Shown here: one piece after another, positions 34,001-45,299 of the stretch
Numbering within the stretch: the stretch's first letter is position 1
Layout of the letters: each line of letters opens with the position of its first letter
NCBI GenBank assembly: GCA_004194705.1
Contig: SADC01001331.1
Span: 62,001-126,000 of the forward strand
Reading direction: 5' to 3'
Source of the DNA: Ditylenchus dipsaci
Lineage: Eukaryota; Nematoda; Chromadorea; Rhabditida; Anguinidae
Length of the DNA: 64,000 nt
The notes under the pieces: model-generated
What the model saw: only the letters and a program-made list of their open reading frames with translations
Told to the model about the DNA's origin: nothing
Databases searched by the model: none
Translations under genes and position numbers: made by a program

Positions 34001-36256
34001 CTCAACAATTTTTCACACTTTTACATTTTTACAACTTTTCTTACAATTTTCAATAAAATATATGATTGGAAAAATAAATTAAACTTAAAAAGTTAACAAA
34101 ATTATATTTTACATTACTTGACAAGATAAATTGGTAATGACCCACAGAATCGGCCTAACTAGTTTTGTCAATCTAATTTAAAACAGAAACTTTAGTCTTT
34201 TGCGACTTCTTGTGTGGCTCAGATTGCTGTTCTAGCAGTCCAATCAGTGATCCTCAGCGTACATGTGGGTCTAAACAAAAGTTCAATGCCTCCTACTCGT
34301 CCAGCTACGAGCAGTCCAGCTCTTCTTCCTCTAAAATCCCTCTATTGGGGGTTGGGACAGGCAAATGTGGTAAGGATATTATCAGGGTAAGTCAATATAG
34401 CCAGCCTCTTATAGTAAATCCTTCGAATTACAGCTAGGGGCGAGTGGGACCAAGCAGTTAACCATTAACAAGGCATCTTTTGGGTTGGCTACTCAATACC
34501 CCGATTTCTGGACTACCTACCTGCAGATGGAGTTTTGGGTCTAGCTCAAGGCCCAATTAGCAAAGAAGATCTACAGCCAGTGCTGGTTACAGCCATTGCC
34601 CAAAAACAGTTGGCTGCACCAATGTTCAGTGTGTATTTAGAGGAGAGAGGAAGGGCTGGAGTGAGCATGGAGGCACTTTCACTTGGGGTGGTTTGGATGA
34701 CCAGAACTGTGGTCAGGTGATTGGATGGCAGGTGGGTGGTCAACTGTTAACAATATCAGTGCATAAAATGTTGGTTTAGAATATTAGCCACGACACCCTC
34801 TATGAATTTGCAGTGGATGGATTCTCGGTGGGTGGCTATGCAAAGAACGGCAGTTTTAGGCCTCTTCTGCTAGTGGATTTTGGTGGGTGGAAGCCTTTAT
34901 TCTAAATAAAAACCTACAAAAAGTAATAAAAATATATAATGAATTTTTTTGCGCCAATCGCACATCTAGTGAATTTTTTTAGGCTTCAACTGATTTGGTT
35001 TGCTAAAAACCTGAAATATGCTACGAAAAACCTGAAATGTGCCACGAAAAAACTTCAACCTTAAATTTTACAAAGTTTTTGTATTATCATTTTGTTATTA
35101 GTAGTAGTAGCTTTGGATCTCAGCTTTCTAATGAGCTATCAAACTCCACTGAATCATTTAAAAAATGATAGAATTCAGGGTTTGATTCAAGTAACTTTTT
35201 TGTTTTTGTTACTTCATTTAAACCCCCGAATATCTACTTTTTTAAAATAATTCGGTGGAGTTTGTTAGCTTGTTGGAAAGCTGAGATTCTGAACTACGCG
35301 ATACTATAAAAAGTACTATAAAAGTGATTTACCTTTGTCCCATGACAAAAAGTCAAATTTTGGTTGACTAGAAAACGAGTTTCGGACTTGAAATAGCTTC
35401 TAATTTCTATAGATGCTCAATTTAGCCAAGCCAACTTTTTAAAGAAAATCCGGGCTATAATCTGGTGAATAGATCATTACTGTGAATACGATTTTCGATT
35501 TTTTCGATACGATTAAAGTTTCGTGTAACTTTTTGCCTGGTATAAGGTCGTCCGGAAAGTATTGCAACAAACTTAAAAATTGTCGTATTTTCTCACATTC
35601 TTCACCTTATTATTCGTTTTTCTTATTTTGAAGCCGTTTCTTTCTTATTTCAAATGGCATATAAAACTAAACCGAATTATTATAGAAAAGTCAGCATTTC
35701 GGTCCAAGTGAGACAATTTAAAAGCTGTGATACTACAAAGTTTAGCCCTCAAACGTCTGACTCAAACTGCGAAACGACACAATAACTAAAATTAAAAAAT
35801 GACCGAAAATTGCCCAAATGCTCACCAATTTTTTTATTTGATCAAAAAATGACACCTAAAACTCCAATTGCAGGCTAATTGGTGCAAAGCAAAGCTTGTT
35901 TGACGCCATTGGTGGGTAGCATCTAAATAGGTGGTATGTATAACTGTAGTATGCATATATTTTCAGGCACCAGCATTGGGGCCAGCTACAATTCACAGCA
36001 CCGACTTTACTACTCCAACTGTGATGCCCAAATGCCAGATTTATCTTTCAAGATCAACGGCAACACCTACTCTGTTGCTGCTAAACACTTGCTAGTCCAC
36101 TTACAAGACAACAGTTGTCTGTTGGCGATATATCCACTGCCTGACAACAACCTATATTTTCCCGACTTTATTCTTGGGAGCCCTTTCATTAGAGCATTTT
36201 GCCATGTCTATGACTTGGGCAACAACCAAATTGGATTCGCTTCCTTGAAGAAATGA
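31048..36256 (+). CDS. Secreted pepsin-family aspartic protease
   Basis: Exons inferred: 31048-31168 (ATG, signal peptide TTLALLSLCSLISG, start of propeptide), 33637-33747, 33800-33910, 34196-34386, 34434-34731, 34780-34882, 35874-35911 and 35967-36256. The first catalytic site is FTVMMDTGSSTLFVPD. A Cys-rich insert (CGKPECKEYC, CDFLCGSDCC) follows, then a Ser-rich flap-side segment, LPADGVLGLAQGPI and GGLDDQNCGQVIGWQ. The C-terminal lobe ends with ILGSPFIRAFCHVYDLG and QIGFASLKK. A1 proteases cleave peptides at acid pH in lysosomes or gut. At the second catalytic site the text reads LVDFG before an intron and then LIGAKQ, so the expected DTGT is altered. Exon 34434-34731 has two one-base shifts, both resolved by one extra C or G, and exon 35874 needs one too. 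Introns hold several MITEs. Confidence 0.75.
31781..32702. mobile_element. hAT-like element with CGTACT arrays, TSD ATGGTGAC
   Basis: CAGTGTTGGGAATTTTCTG and GAGTTCCCAACACTG form the ends. ATGGTGAC is duplicated exactly (31773-31780, 32703-32710). Each end carries 120-230 bases of CGTACTCGTACTCGTAC iterations in opposite orientation. The interior (32000-32460) is unique DNA with no transposase. It lies in intron 1 of the aspartic protease. Confidence 0.9.
32989..33089. mobile_element. pogo/Tigger-like MITE, 101 bp, word TATAAGTTACAC
   Basis: CAGTCAAGTCTCGATATAAG at the left and TATCGAGACTTGACTG at the right, with TA on both sides. The word GTATCTTATATCGAG is repeated three times. This is the shortest member seen. 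Confidence 0.85.
35095..35295. repeat. Foldback repeat in aspartic protease intron
   Basis: ATCTCAGCTTTCTAATGAGC / AACTCCACTGAAT on the left are mirrored by ATTCGGTGGAGTTTG / GGAAAGCTGAGATTC on the right. No target duplication was resolved. Confidence 0.5.
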
Positions 36257-36773
36257 TGAAACCGTTTCAAAAATGATCTTAATTGAATAAATATTTATAG
36301 GATATGCAGATGACACTATTGTAAAACACTCAAAAAAGTTTTTGACAGGACAAATAAACATAACTACAATTCAAAAAACCAATTGATAAGTGTGGCTATC
36401 TCGGAAGTTATTTTTGACCGAAACCGGTTATTAAGCGCAGTTTTACCGGGATAAACTTTATTCAGTCTCATGGACGGCAACCACAGAAAGTTTCGCAACT
36501 TGTATCAGATGTCAAAGCTCCTATCGGCTACCCATGTGACCAAGTATGCATGACACTGGATGAATAAATAATGTATGCCTACCAGAGGCAACTTCCAGCA
36601 ACTTTGTGACTAAAAATTTCTTTGATGCATATATATGTATGGCGCAGTGGGTGAGGTTTAGTGTTTGTTGGCCCAAAATGGTGTTTTGACCCTACTTTTT
36701 GTGTCCGACGTCTCTTTTTGATCGGTTGAGCAATTAACATTTTTAATTTGGGTAACTGTTTTTGAATCTGGTA

Positions 36774-37200
36774 CAGTCAAACCTCGATATAACGACACCC
36801 CCAAAAGTTCGTTCCCGCTTAGGGTCCGACACTTATTTTAACCCAGTTTTTGAATGTTTTTGCCAGTTGTGTTTTTCAGTCTGGTCCCAAAAATATTGAT
36901 AGGATTCCGATTCCGCCGATCATTTTTTAAAAGAGAACAAATTTTAGGTTAAATAAGTGAAAACTCGATATAACGACACCTGTTTTCAAAAAGAGGTGTC
37001 GTTATATCGAGTTTCCACTAATTTAACCCAAAATTTGTTCTCTTTTTAAAAAACGATTGGCAAAATCTGAATTCTCACGATATTCAGGACCAGACTGTAA
37101 AAACAGAACTGGCAAAAACATTCAAAAACTGGGTTAAAAAAGTGTTGAACCCTAGACGGGAACGAACTTTTGGGGGTGTCGTTATATCGAGGTTTGATTG
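36774..37200. mobile_element. pogo/Tigger-like long-arm MITE, word GATATAACGACACC
   Basis: CAGTCAAACCTCGATATAAC at the left and ATCGAGGTTTGATTG at the right; TA flanks (36772-36773, 37201-37202). The arms (about 200 bases) share the GTTCGTTCCCGC / GGGTCCGACACTT interior with the elements at 14762 and 26426. The tip word recurs at the centre. Confidence 0.9.
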
Positions 37201-38239
37201 TATCGAAAAAACCAAATTACTTATAAGATCTCGCAAGCAAGCCGAAATGATTGAAGCGCCAAAACGGCGAATAATTTTTTTCCAACACCCATGCATCAAA
37301 GATGTTTCTAGTCTCAAAGGTTGTCTTCTTCCTCTAGTAAAAGACTTCTCAATTGGTCGTTTAAGTAAAATTTCCAGTGCGACAATTTTACTGTGAGACC
37401 GAAACAATTACTCAAATTTTGTGACTATGGTTTCTGCACATCATCAGACTGAGATATGTGTTCCAAAAGCAATCCGTCTGAAAACATTGCATCCATTTCT
37501 CTTTCACCATTGCTATTATTTGCCCACAACAATGAATGTGGTTGCTTATTGCCTGCCTCCTCCTCCCCTTCTTTCAATGAATGACAGTTCAGCCATTGAA
37601 AATAAATGTGCTGACTGCAAAAGGGGAGGCAAGGGAGGGTAGCACCCAATTGGTGCTTCTGTGTCTGCCCCTATGCGTGCGTCCACCCAATTACACTGGC
37701 AGAGGGGTTGGTTGTCGCGGTGATTGGGGAGCTGCAATTGGAAGAGAGACCAGTAATGCAGGCAAGGCAGGGGCAGTGCAGCCAATAGTAGTGTGTGTGT
37801 TGCCTCTATTCGCTGCCTGTTCTACTGCACCTACCTCCCAAACTCACCCAATCAAATTCAACCTTCCCTGTTTCCAGTTCGAAAAAGCGACAAAATCCCA
37901 TTTTGGTTTGAAAATATGTAAGTTTTACTTTAAAGTGCTTAAAATTTTTGCTCGTGTGACAGTCAAAAACACCAGAAAAGCTTTTGAAAATTAAAAAATA
38001 CAAATTTTGATTTTTGTTGAAAAGTAAAAAAAACTTTTTCTCTTTTTATCTCAAAAATTTTCGACTACGGAAAATGTATCGTTCACATTGTAGAATCTTT
38101 GACAATTTTCACTATTGCATGCATATTTGTGGATCTCGTTGCATTGTCTCAAAAGGAATCCAACTTTTGGCGCAATTTTCAAAAGCTATTTTGCTTAAAA
38201 TTTTAGCCTTTTGTCTTAAAAAGTTGTAAAGGTGTTCAA
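37201..38239. other. Region upstream of NF-YA
   Basis: 37420-37850 is more GC-rich than its surroundings and has several open frames on both strands, but no domain. It may include the NF-YA promoter or 5' UTR. No TATA or other element could be placed with confidence. Confidence 0.3.
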
Positions 38240-41127
38240 ATGGCTGCTTCTGAGACGGAATTTATAAATTTAAGGAGTGTGCAGTTTGCGGAAGCTCCGT
38301 CTCAGGCCAATCAACGGGTTAGGAGGGTGGTGAACCAGCAGGAAGCACAGGTAGTTCTGGGAGCAATAGTTCCTTCCTTGAGCTACCTACCAAATTTCAA
38401 CCCTTTTTGTTGTAGATCCAGCAACAACAGCAGGCTTACCAATTAGTGGCTGTTTCTTCAGATGGAGGAGTTATCTCAAACCAAAGTCAAGAGGAAAAAG
38501 GCTGTAGAGGAGGGGAACAACAACAGGTTTTATTATTCACCATCTAGGCTTTTAATATCTTCAACATTATTGTCTACAGGTGTTCCAACCCCTACAATTG
38601 GTCAGCCTGCCTCAAGATGGTATCGCTGGTTTGGATTGCAAACAGCAACAGGCCCACCAACAACAACAGCAACAATTCATCATTCAACTTCCGTCAGGAC
38701 AATTCTCCTCCAACAATGTGCAGGTAATTCAGCATTAATTGGCTGAGATCATGATTGATACGACACCGACATGTTCAAAGGGTGGTCACCAGTGTGGTAT
38801 GCTCGTCCATGATCTCAGCCGGTCGAAACTTGTCGAAAAATTATCTTCAGACTCGTGTCTCAGCCGGCTGGGGACACTTAACTGGTGACCGCATGTAATA
38901 ACAAAGTCAATATCCCGGTCAAGTCAACAAAAAATAAAAATTTATGGTTTTTATCCTTTATCTGTGTCCAAATTTTTAAAATATATAAGGCAATTGCAAA
39001 CAGTTTATTTTCAACAAATTTCAGCAAAGAACAAATAACATAGACTATTCAGCTAGCTTCATCGCCTTTAGGTAAATCACGGAATTTCATTCTTCTTGAA
39101 GAATATCATTGTAAAAAATGACATTAAAAAATAAAAATTTAAAAATAAAATATGGACACAGGTAAAGGATAATAACCTAATTTACTTGCAGTTTGATATG
39201 CAAGTAAATCACTGCATACTTTTTTATATGTCCACTAAAAGTCTTAACTTTGACCGAAGCATATCTTGTAACATCTTTTAAGTTAAATACTAGGGTTGTA
39301 CAATGGGAATATTCCCGGGAATATTTCCGGGAATATTCCCGGAACATTGGGAATATTCCCGGTTTCCCGGTAATTTCCCCTATATTGGGAATATTCCCGG
39401 AATATTCCCAATGTTCCCGGGAATATTCCCGGGTTTTCTATATTTCCGGAATTTCTACAACTCTATTAAATACAACTAAGGTTCAATATTTTGATTTCAA
39501 ATCTTGATTTTCACTTCACATCCGGGTTGAAGACAGAAGAAGATCAAAATTAAAACTTTTTGCTGTCTGCCACTAGTTATTGTCCAGCTTGTAAAACAAG
39601 AGGTCCGACATGAAGGAAATTAGGTTTTGCATTGATTTGACTCGATAAACCGGCATCCCGATAAATCGACACTGTAAAAAGGCCTGATTTGGCTGACCCA
39701 CAAGCAAATTAGACAAGGCTTACTCCCGATAAACTGGCACCCCAAGCTGGTGCCCAGGGGTGCCGGTTTATCGAGAGTGCACTGTATCCCCAAAAAGTAT
39801 CCAACTATACTTTTAATTAATTGTTGCAGGTGATCCAAGCGGCAGCAGCTACCCCTAACTCCTCCAACATGCCCATGCAAGTGCTCAATCTGGCTGATGG
39901 AGCTGCCTTCATCCCTATTGGAAACTCTCCGTTTTTCCAGATGGCTGGAGTGCCCACCACCTCTACCTCCACATCCATGGCTATTTCAGGTGAAAGAAGG
40001 ACATATTTGCTAGATTCTTCATCTATTCACCCATTACATTATTTAGATGGAGGCAGTTCTCCACAAGTGGCCACCCTTTTTCATGCAATTGAGACCAGTA
40101 ATGGAGGTCTAGAGTTGGTGGAACAGCAACAGCCATGCACTTCAGCCATGGAACACATCACCAATGGATACACAACTGGGAGTGTAGCTGGTGGGTTACA
40201 AAGCCAACAAAGAGGCGAGGAAGAGCCTGTTTATGTCAATGCCAAGCAATATGACAGGATATTGAAGAGAAGGGCAGCCAGAGCCAAGCTTGAAATGGAG
40301 GGTAGAATACCTAAACAGCGCAGGGTAAGTTGTAATTTTTCGCTAATTGTGCAACATGAACTAGGGTCGTTATGAAATAGGAAATTTGATTTTTCAATCT
40401 TTGACCTTATTTCTTGTTCTTATATGATTTTTCACAAAATTTTGAGATCGTTATCATAGCCTTAAATCACATCGAATATTTTACAATGAAAATATCTTAA
40501 TTGATTGGAGGCTTTTCGCATTGAGATAGATACATTTTTTGCTAAACAAATTAAGAAATTCATTTGTGTAGCCAATATTCGAAAGTTTTAGTTGTGATGT
40601 AACATGCTCAAAATTTTGAGAAAAAACCCATATAAACAAGAAATGAAGTCAAAAAAGGTACAGCACTTGACACCATTACACCAAATATGAGCTTTTCCGC
40701 TCTTCCTTATAATGAAAGGCGGAATTTAAGGGAAAAAGCCGCCTGAATCCGCCTATTTTAGGCTACCCCTAAATTAGGTGACCCGCCTATAAGAGGCAAT
40801 CCGCCTAATCATAGCTGTAAAAACTTTTTAAAAAAAGAAGCGGAAAATATCATAATTCTCTATTTAGAGCAATAGCTTATAGGCCTTTTTGAGTCTATTC
40901 AACCGAAACATTGCAAAAATAGAATATGTGTGATATTCAGCCCAAAAATTAACTCTGTTACATTTCAGAAGTACTTACATGAATCTCGGCATCGCCACGC
41001 TTTGAACCGGGCTAGAGGCGAAGGTGGAAAGTTTGACAGCGGGCAGGGCGAAGATGGCAACGAATCGTCAACTTCAGGCAACAGTTCCAATCGACCACCC
41101 CCTTCCAAGTACTCTCCAGTCCTTTAG
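38240..41127 (+). CDS. NFYA: Nuclear transcription factor Y subunit alpha (NF-YA)
   Basis: Five exons: 38240-38350 (ATG), 38416-38526, 38580-38723, 39830-40324 and 40969-41127 (TAG). All junctions are phase 0 and no frame breaks occur. The N-terminal exons are Gln-rich (activation-domain style). The conserved core begins VYVNAKQYDRILKRRAARAK and continues LEMEGRIPKQRR, the subunit-association helix; after the intron comes KYLHESRHRHALNRARGEGG, the CCAAT-contacting helix. NF-YA binds the NF-YB/NF-YC histone-fold dimer and inserts into the CCAAT minor groove. The position usually written YHRIL is YDRIL here. A 57-base stretch at about 39990-40046 (GTGAAAG...TTATTTAG) keeps frame and could be an optional intron. 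Exon lengths predict about 339 residues with it retained. Confidence 0.93.
38940..39180. repeat. Foldback repeat in NF-YA intron 3
   Basis: GTTTTTATCCTTTATCTGTG / TCCAAATTTTTAAA is mirrored by AAAATATGGACACAGG / TAAAGGATAATAACC. The arms are about 45 bases around a 150-base loop. Confidence 0.45.
39291..39465. mobile_element. hAT-like MITE with GGGAATATTCCC words, TSD TTAAATAC
   Basis: Ends TAGGGTTGTA and TACAACTCTA-type; octamer TTAAATAC on both sides (39283-39290, 39466-39473). The 175-base body is iterated GGGAATATTCCCGG. Same TIR class as 16705-17125, but with a different body word. Confidence 0.9.
39631..39784. mobile_element. pogo/Tigger-like MITE, word GATAAACCGGCACC
   Basis: The right end GGTTTATCGAGAGTGCACTG is followed by TA. 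The left end (GATTTGACTCGATAAACCGG) is eroded at the tip. The word matches the solo end at 11655. Confidence 0.65.
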
Positions 41128-43903
41128 TCCACTTGACTGTGTATGTATAAGTTATTGCGGCACCAAGTGATCAATGTACTTGCTAGTGGATCTCTACTTC
41201 GCTTTTATCCAATGTTGTTTCAAACAACTTATTTGTAGTATTTATTGGTGATATAATCTGATAATATATGACACGACTATGGTTCAAATTATTGTTTTTC
41301 ACTATGGATCATTGCCAGTTCGACATGGTTTTTACTACATGTACAAATATTTTGAATCTAAATGTTTTATCAATGCTGACCTAGCTTACCCCTGACACCT
41401 TTTTCACTTACAAGTTAGTTGTTGTCATGCTTTGAATTTGATTTCGATATTTTGGGTGCTCAACTAAAATCCGAAAAGTGTAATCGGTAGAGCTCGTGGG
41501 TGTTAAGAATATGCATTAAACAGCTTTGCAAAATATTTACGCTGACTTGTTAGGCTTCGCCTAAATCAGACTTATAAATAGGCTTTTGCCGAAACTAGAC
41601 AAACTTTCACATACCCTATTTACTCTTATAGCTCTACAGTCTTTGATAGCGCGACACTCCATACTTTGAAAACCGATACTTTCACCTAGAGAAATTGTTT
41701 TGTAAAGCTATAACTCCTAGGAGCTCCACCGATTCCCTTTTTTAGATTTTGGATTTTCACCCGAAATTTCGAGATTCATGTCAAATTTTTTTGATTTTTG
41801 GTTAATTGAAAAAATCCAGACATGCGGAGCTATTAGAGTAGATACGGTATGCTTGCTGACAGTGCATCTGTCAAAACCACCTCGAAATGGCATCTTATTG
41901 TAGAGCTATTAAAATTGCATACAAATAAAAAAAAGTTCACAATTCAAACTAAACATTTCAAACGCTCATCTGCAATCTTGCAGAACATTCCATCGAAAAT
42001 CCACTGAAAATAGATCAAGCAGTTAATTAAAAATAGGCTAAAAATAATTGAAAGCCTACGTAAATTTGAATTCCAGGGAAGAATCGTCAGGGAGTTCTCT
42101 TTTGCTCTTGTACTAATAGTTTCTTCATCGTTTTTTCTTATGACCTTTGCTTCCGTCAAGGCCATCCTTAAATCAGGAGTCTTCTGAGTTCTAGTTCACT
42201 TTATTATCGGCTGCTTCTGCGCAGCAGCACATTTCGAGTCGACCATTAGACTTGGCTAAAAAATGCAGAAAATTATTTCAAAATGCACAAGAGAGAAAAA
42301 TGAAAAACTACAGAATTTTTGGCTCTATATGTGTTCACACCCCTCCCACAAAACAAACTTCTCCATAAAACACTTTAAATTTGCATTTTGTGCATCCTTG
42401 GTACCAAAATAAAGCAAATTTACTCCTCTATTGAGTCTCCGAGCTTGTTTGAGAATAAATAGACAAAAAAACTTTTTACGATCTCAATCAAGTCAATCAG
42501 ATAAAAAAATTCTTTGGAAAATTTCATATCATAATAAACTGTGATTTAGCGAACTTCAGATGCTTTATCGGCAAGTGATGGATCCGTCGAGAGCCTTTAG
42601 TGTGAGGAATATTTTGGATATAAGCCGTAGAGGCGCTAGACGGCCCCTTCCTTCTATCAGATTTTTTTAGGTACAAATAGCGCGGTTTCGAAAACAGTTT
42701 TTTTGTTTTTTTCAATCTAATGAAATCCCAACATATTACTGTGTTAAAAGTTTGTCTGTTGTGTTTGTTCCCAAAACGCAAAGATTTTATTTTTTGACTC
42801 TATACTTAAAACGAAGAAAAATTCTGTAGCTGTGCAGCATGCTTCTTAAAATCAAATTAAAAAAAATTGGTGACGGCAAGTCTAAGCTTCAGCAGCCTTC
42901 TAATCTCAACTAGCCAGTGAATATGTTTATCCAGTGAACTACTTTCTTTTCCGTGACACCTCTACCAGTGAAACTCATGTATCTTGCTTAATAATCCAGT
43001 GAGCAGATACTTAACTCAAATAGCTGTTTTAATATTATCGAACTGTGCTCAGTGGATAATTTTGGGTAGAATACCATACTCTTTATTTGCTTTTGGCTGA
43101 ATGAAAATTTCAGATTCTGGAGTTGGATATTTGTTAAGGGAAGGTACCAGATGGTTTTCCTACCCATCGAATTGCTTCCTCATTCTTTAAAAAATATTTA
43201 GTTGAGAAAAAATAATGTTTGCCAACACCGGGATTCAAACCTGTAACCTCGACACAATTTATTGGATGACAATTTACCGAGGATCAATTTATCTAGAGCT
43301 TTCATTAGCTTCATGGGAAAAGTTGAAAAATAGAGCTAAAAAATCCAGAAGAACTGGTATTGGTGAAACTTCCTATGACCGAATAAATGTTGATTTTGAG
43401 TTCTCTCACACAATATTTCGATGTATCTCAATGATTTCATAAAAATCAAGCCAATTTTTTTCTGCACAACATGGCAAACTCAGAGCTATAAAATAAGCAA
43501 TCTGTTAGGAAACTTAAGCACGGGTTCAAAAAACTAGATCAATATAAAAGTGTCTGAAAAAGTTTCCCCACCCTATACATAAATATTTGCATTTTTTCGG
43601 GTTCCAAATCTTTTTTATTTTAGAAATTTTACGGCAAAATATTTTTTTTGCTCTAAAATAGAAATGAGCACTATATAAAATTAGCGATTTCTTTGAGAAC
43701 TAGTCAACATTTACTTTTTGGAAAATGCAGTTTCTCTGAAAATATATCAAAAAATATATATATCTCATCCGCCTAAAATTTAATATATTATTCAATTTAT
43801 ATCAGCCAGTCTGCTTGCCAAATTTTTTATACATTTCCTGGTGTTTGTGTCATTCAAACGCAAACACATTATATAGTCTTATTTCTCTTCCTTTTCAATG
43901 TGT
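41128..43903. other. No gene recognised
   Basis: 3' flank of NF-YA and AT-rich intergenic DNA. 43215-43260 contains a minus-strand B-box-like GGTTTGAATCCCGGTG, probably a SINE relic. Nothing else was supported. Confidence 0.35.
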
Positions 43904-43975
43904 GGCCGAATGGTCTAGTGGTATGATTCTCCGTTCGGGTCGGAGAGGTCCCGTGTTCAATTCACGGTTCGGCCC
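43904..43975 (+). tRNA. tRNA-Pro (anticodon CGG)
   Basis: The acceptor stem GGCCGAA pairs with TTCGGCC. The D arm holds GGTCTAGTGGTATGAT. The anticodon stem CTCCG/CGGAG encloses loop TTCGGGT, with CGG at 43936-43938. The T arm CGTG TTCAATT CACG carries the B box GTTCAATTC. No intron. A T-rich pol III terminator begins at about 43977. The 3' CCA is not encoded, as expected for eukaryotes. Confidence 0.95.
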
Positions 43976-44700
43976 TATTTTTTTCCATGATTTTTTTTTC
44001 ACACTTGATAATAAAACATTTCGGAATTACCTTTTTTTGTCACAAAAAGACTTTTTTGCTGTAGAAAGACTTGTTTCACTGCATTTTCTTTAATTTCTGA
44101 CCCATGTTTTTTTAATAGGATAATAGTTTCTATTACAGGACTCGTAAATGCTATGACTTTTTAGAAATGTTCTGATTTTAAATAAATCTTCTGATAAACG
44201 CAGCACAATCTCGTAATTTTGTAGAAAATTGTGTTTTTCCTTTTTTAATTGAGTTTTGATTTTAATATTGATTCTTGAATTTTTCAATTATGAACCCTGC
44301 TCTATTAGAGGAATTAGAACTCTATTAGATGACAGTGAGTTTAAAATTTCAAGAGCGTTTCCAAGAACAAATCGACAAAGCTGAACATGGATTTGCCAAG
44401 AGAATTCGTCAGAGATACTCAAAACCATAAGTTTTCCGAAAATTATCGCATCGACTTTTGGCAACTTTATTATAAAAACTGTCTTTGTAAATAGATAGCC
44501 CTTATTTCAGAGAATGTTCAACACTAATCGGAACTAATTCTGTTGGGGTATTTTTCGAATAAACGCCATTTCTTACGTGGAATTAGCAGTGTGCACGGAC
44601 CGACCCGCAGGCGGTCCGGGCCATGTCAGCCCGTACTCACTTTTTGAACGCGCAGTTAGGCGCTAAGATTATATCATTAAAGTTAAGATTCCAGGCTATG
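43976..44700. other. No gene recognised
   Basis: AT-rich flank of the tRNA gene. A short GC-rich CGACCCGCAGGCGG stretch at 44597-44612 stands out, but no partner or frame explains it. Confidence 0.35.
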
Positions 44701-44707
44701 AAATGTA

Positions 44708-45071
44708 CAGGGTGTTTCAAGAAATCCGCAGGATTTGAAATGGCTATAACTTTTTTTCTAGACCGTTTTTCGAATTTCTGTAAACGCCAATCGTTTTCTC
44801 TTGACGGGCATTTTTGTTTTTCGGAAAAAAATTCTTTCGAAAATTTTGACTTTTTGCCTTGGTCCCCCTATGGTCCAAAATAATCAATCTTGTCATCTTT
44901 TTGGACCATAGGGGGACCAAGGCGAAAAAGTCAAAATTTTCGAAAGAATTTTTTCCGAAAAACAAAAATGCCCGTCAAGAGAAAACGATTGGCGTTTACA
45001 GAAATTCGAAAAACGGTCTAGAAAAAAAGTTATAGCCATTTCAAATCCTGCGGATTTCTTGAAACACCATG
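44708..45071. mobile_element. mariner-like hairpin MITE
   Basis: TA then CAGGGTGTTTCAAGAAATCC, ending GGATTTCTTGAAACACCATG then TA. The arms of about 170 bases are almost perfect and close at GGTCCCCCTATGGTCCAAA. CAGGGTGTTTC-type tips and a TA duplication fit Tc1/mariner. Confidence 0.8.
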
Positions 45072-45299
45072 TACATTAACATCGATATAGATTTAATAAA
45101 AAATTAATCAATTAAAAAAACAGCTAAACTTTTCCGACCACGGCCTGGGCCGGAAGACTTAAAAATTCAGCTGATTATTTGAAATTCGGAACTAATTCTG
45201 TTGGGCCTCCCTGGAAGTCAATTTTTTTCACGATTTCATGACTCTCCATTAGTTTTTATATACTAAAAAAGTTTCAAGAGAAATTTAAGCTCATTTTAT

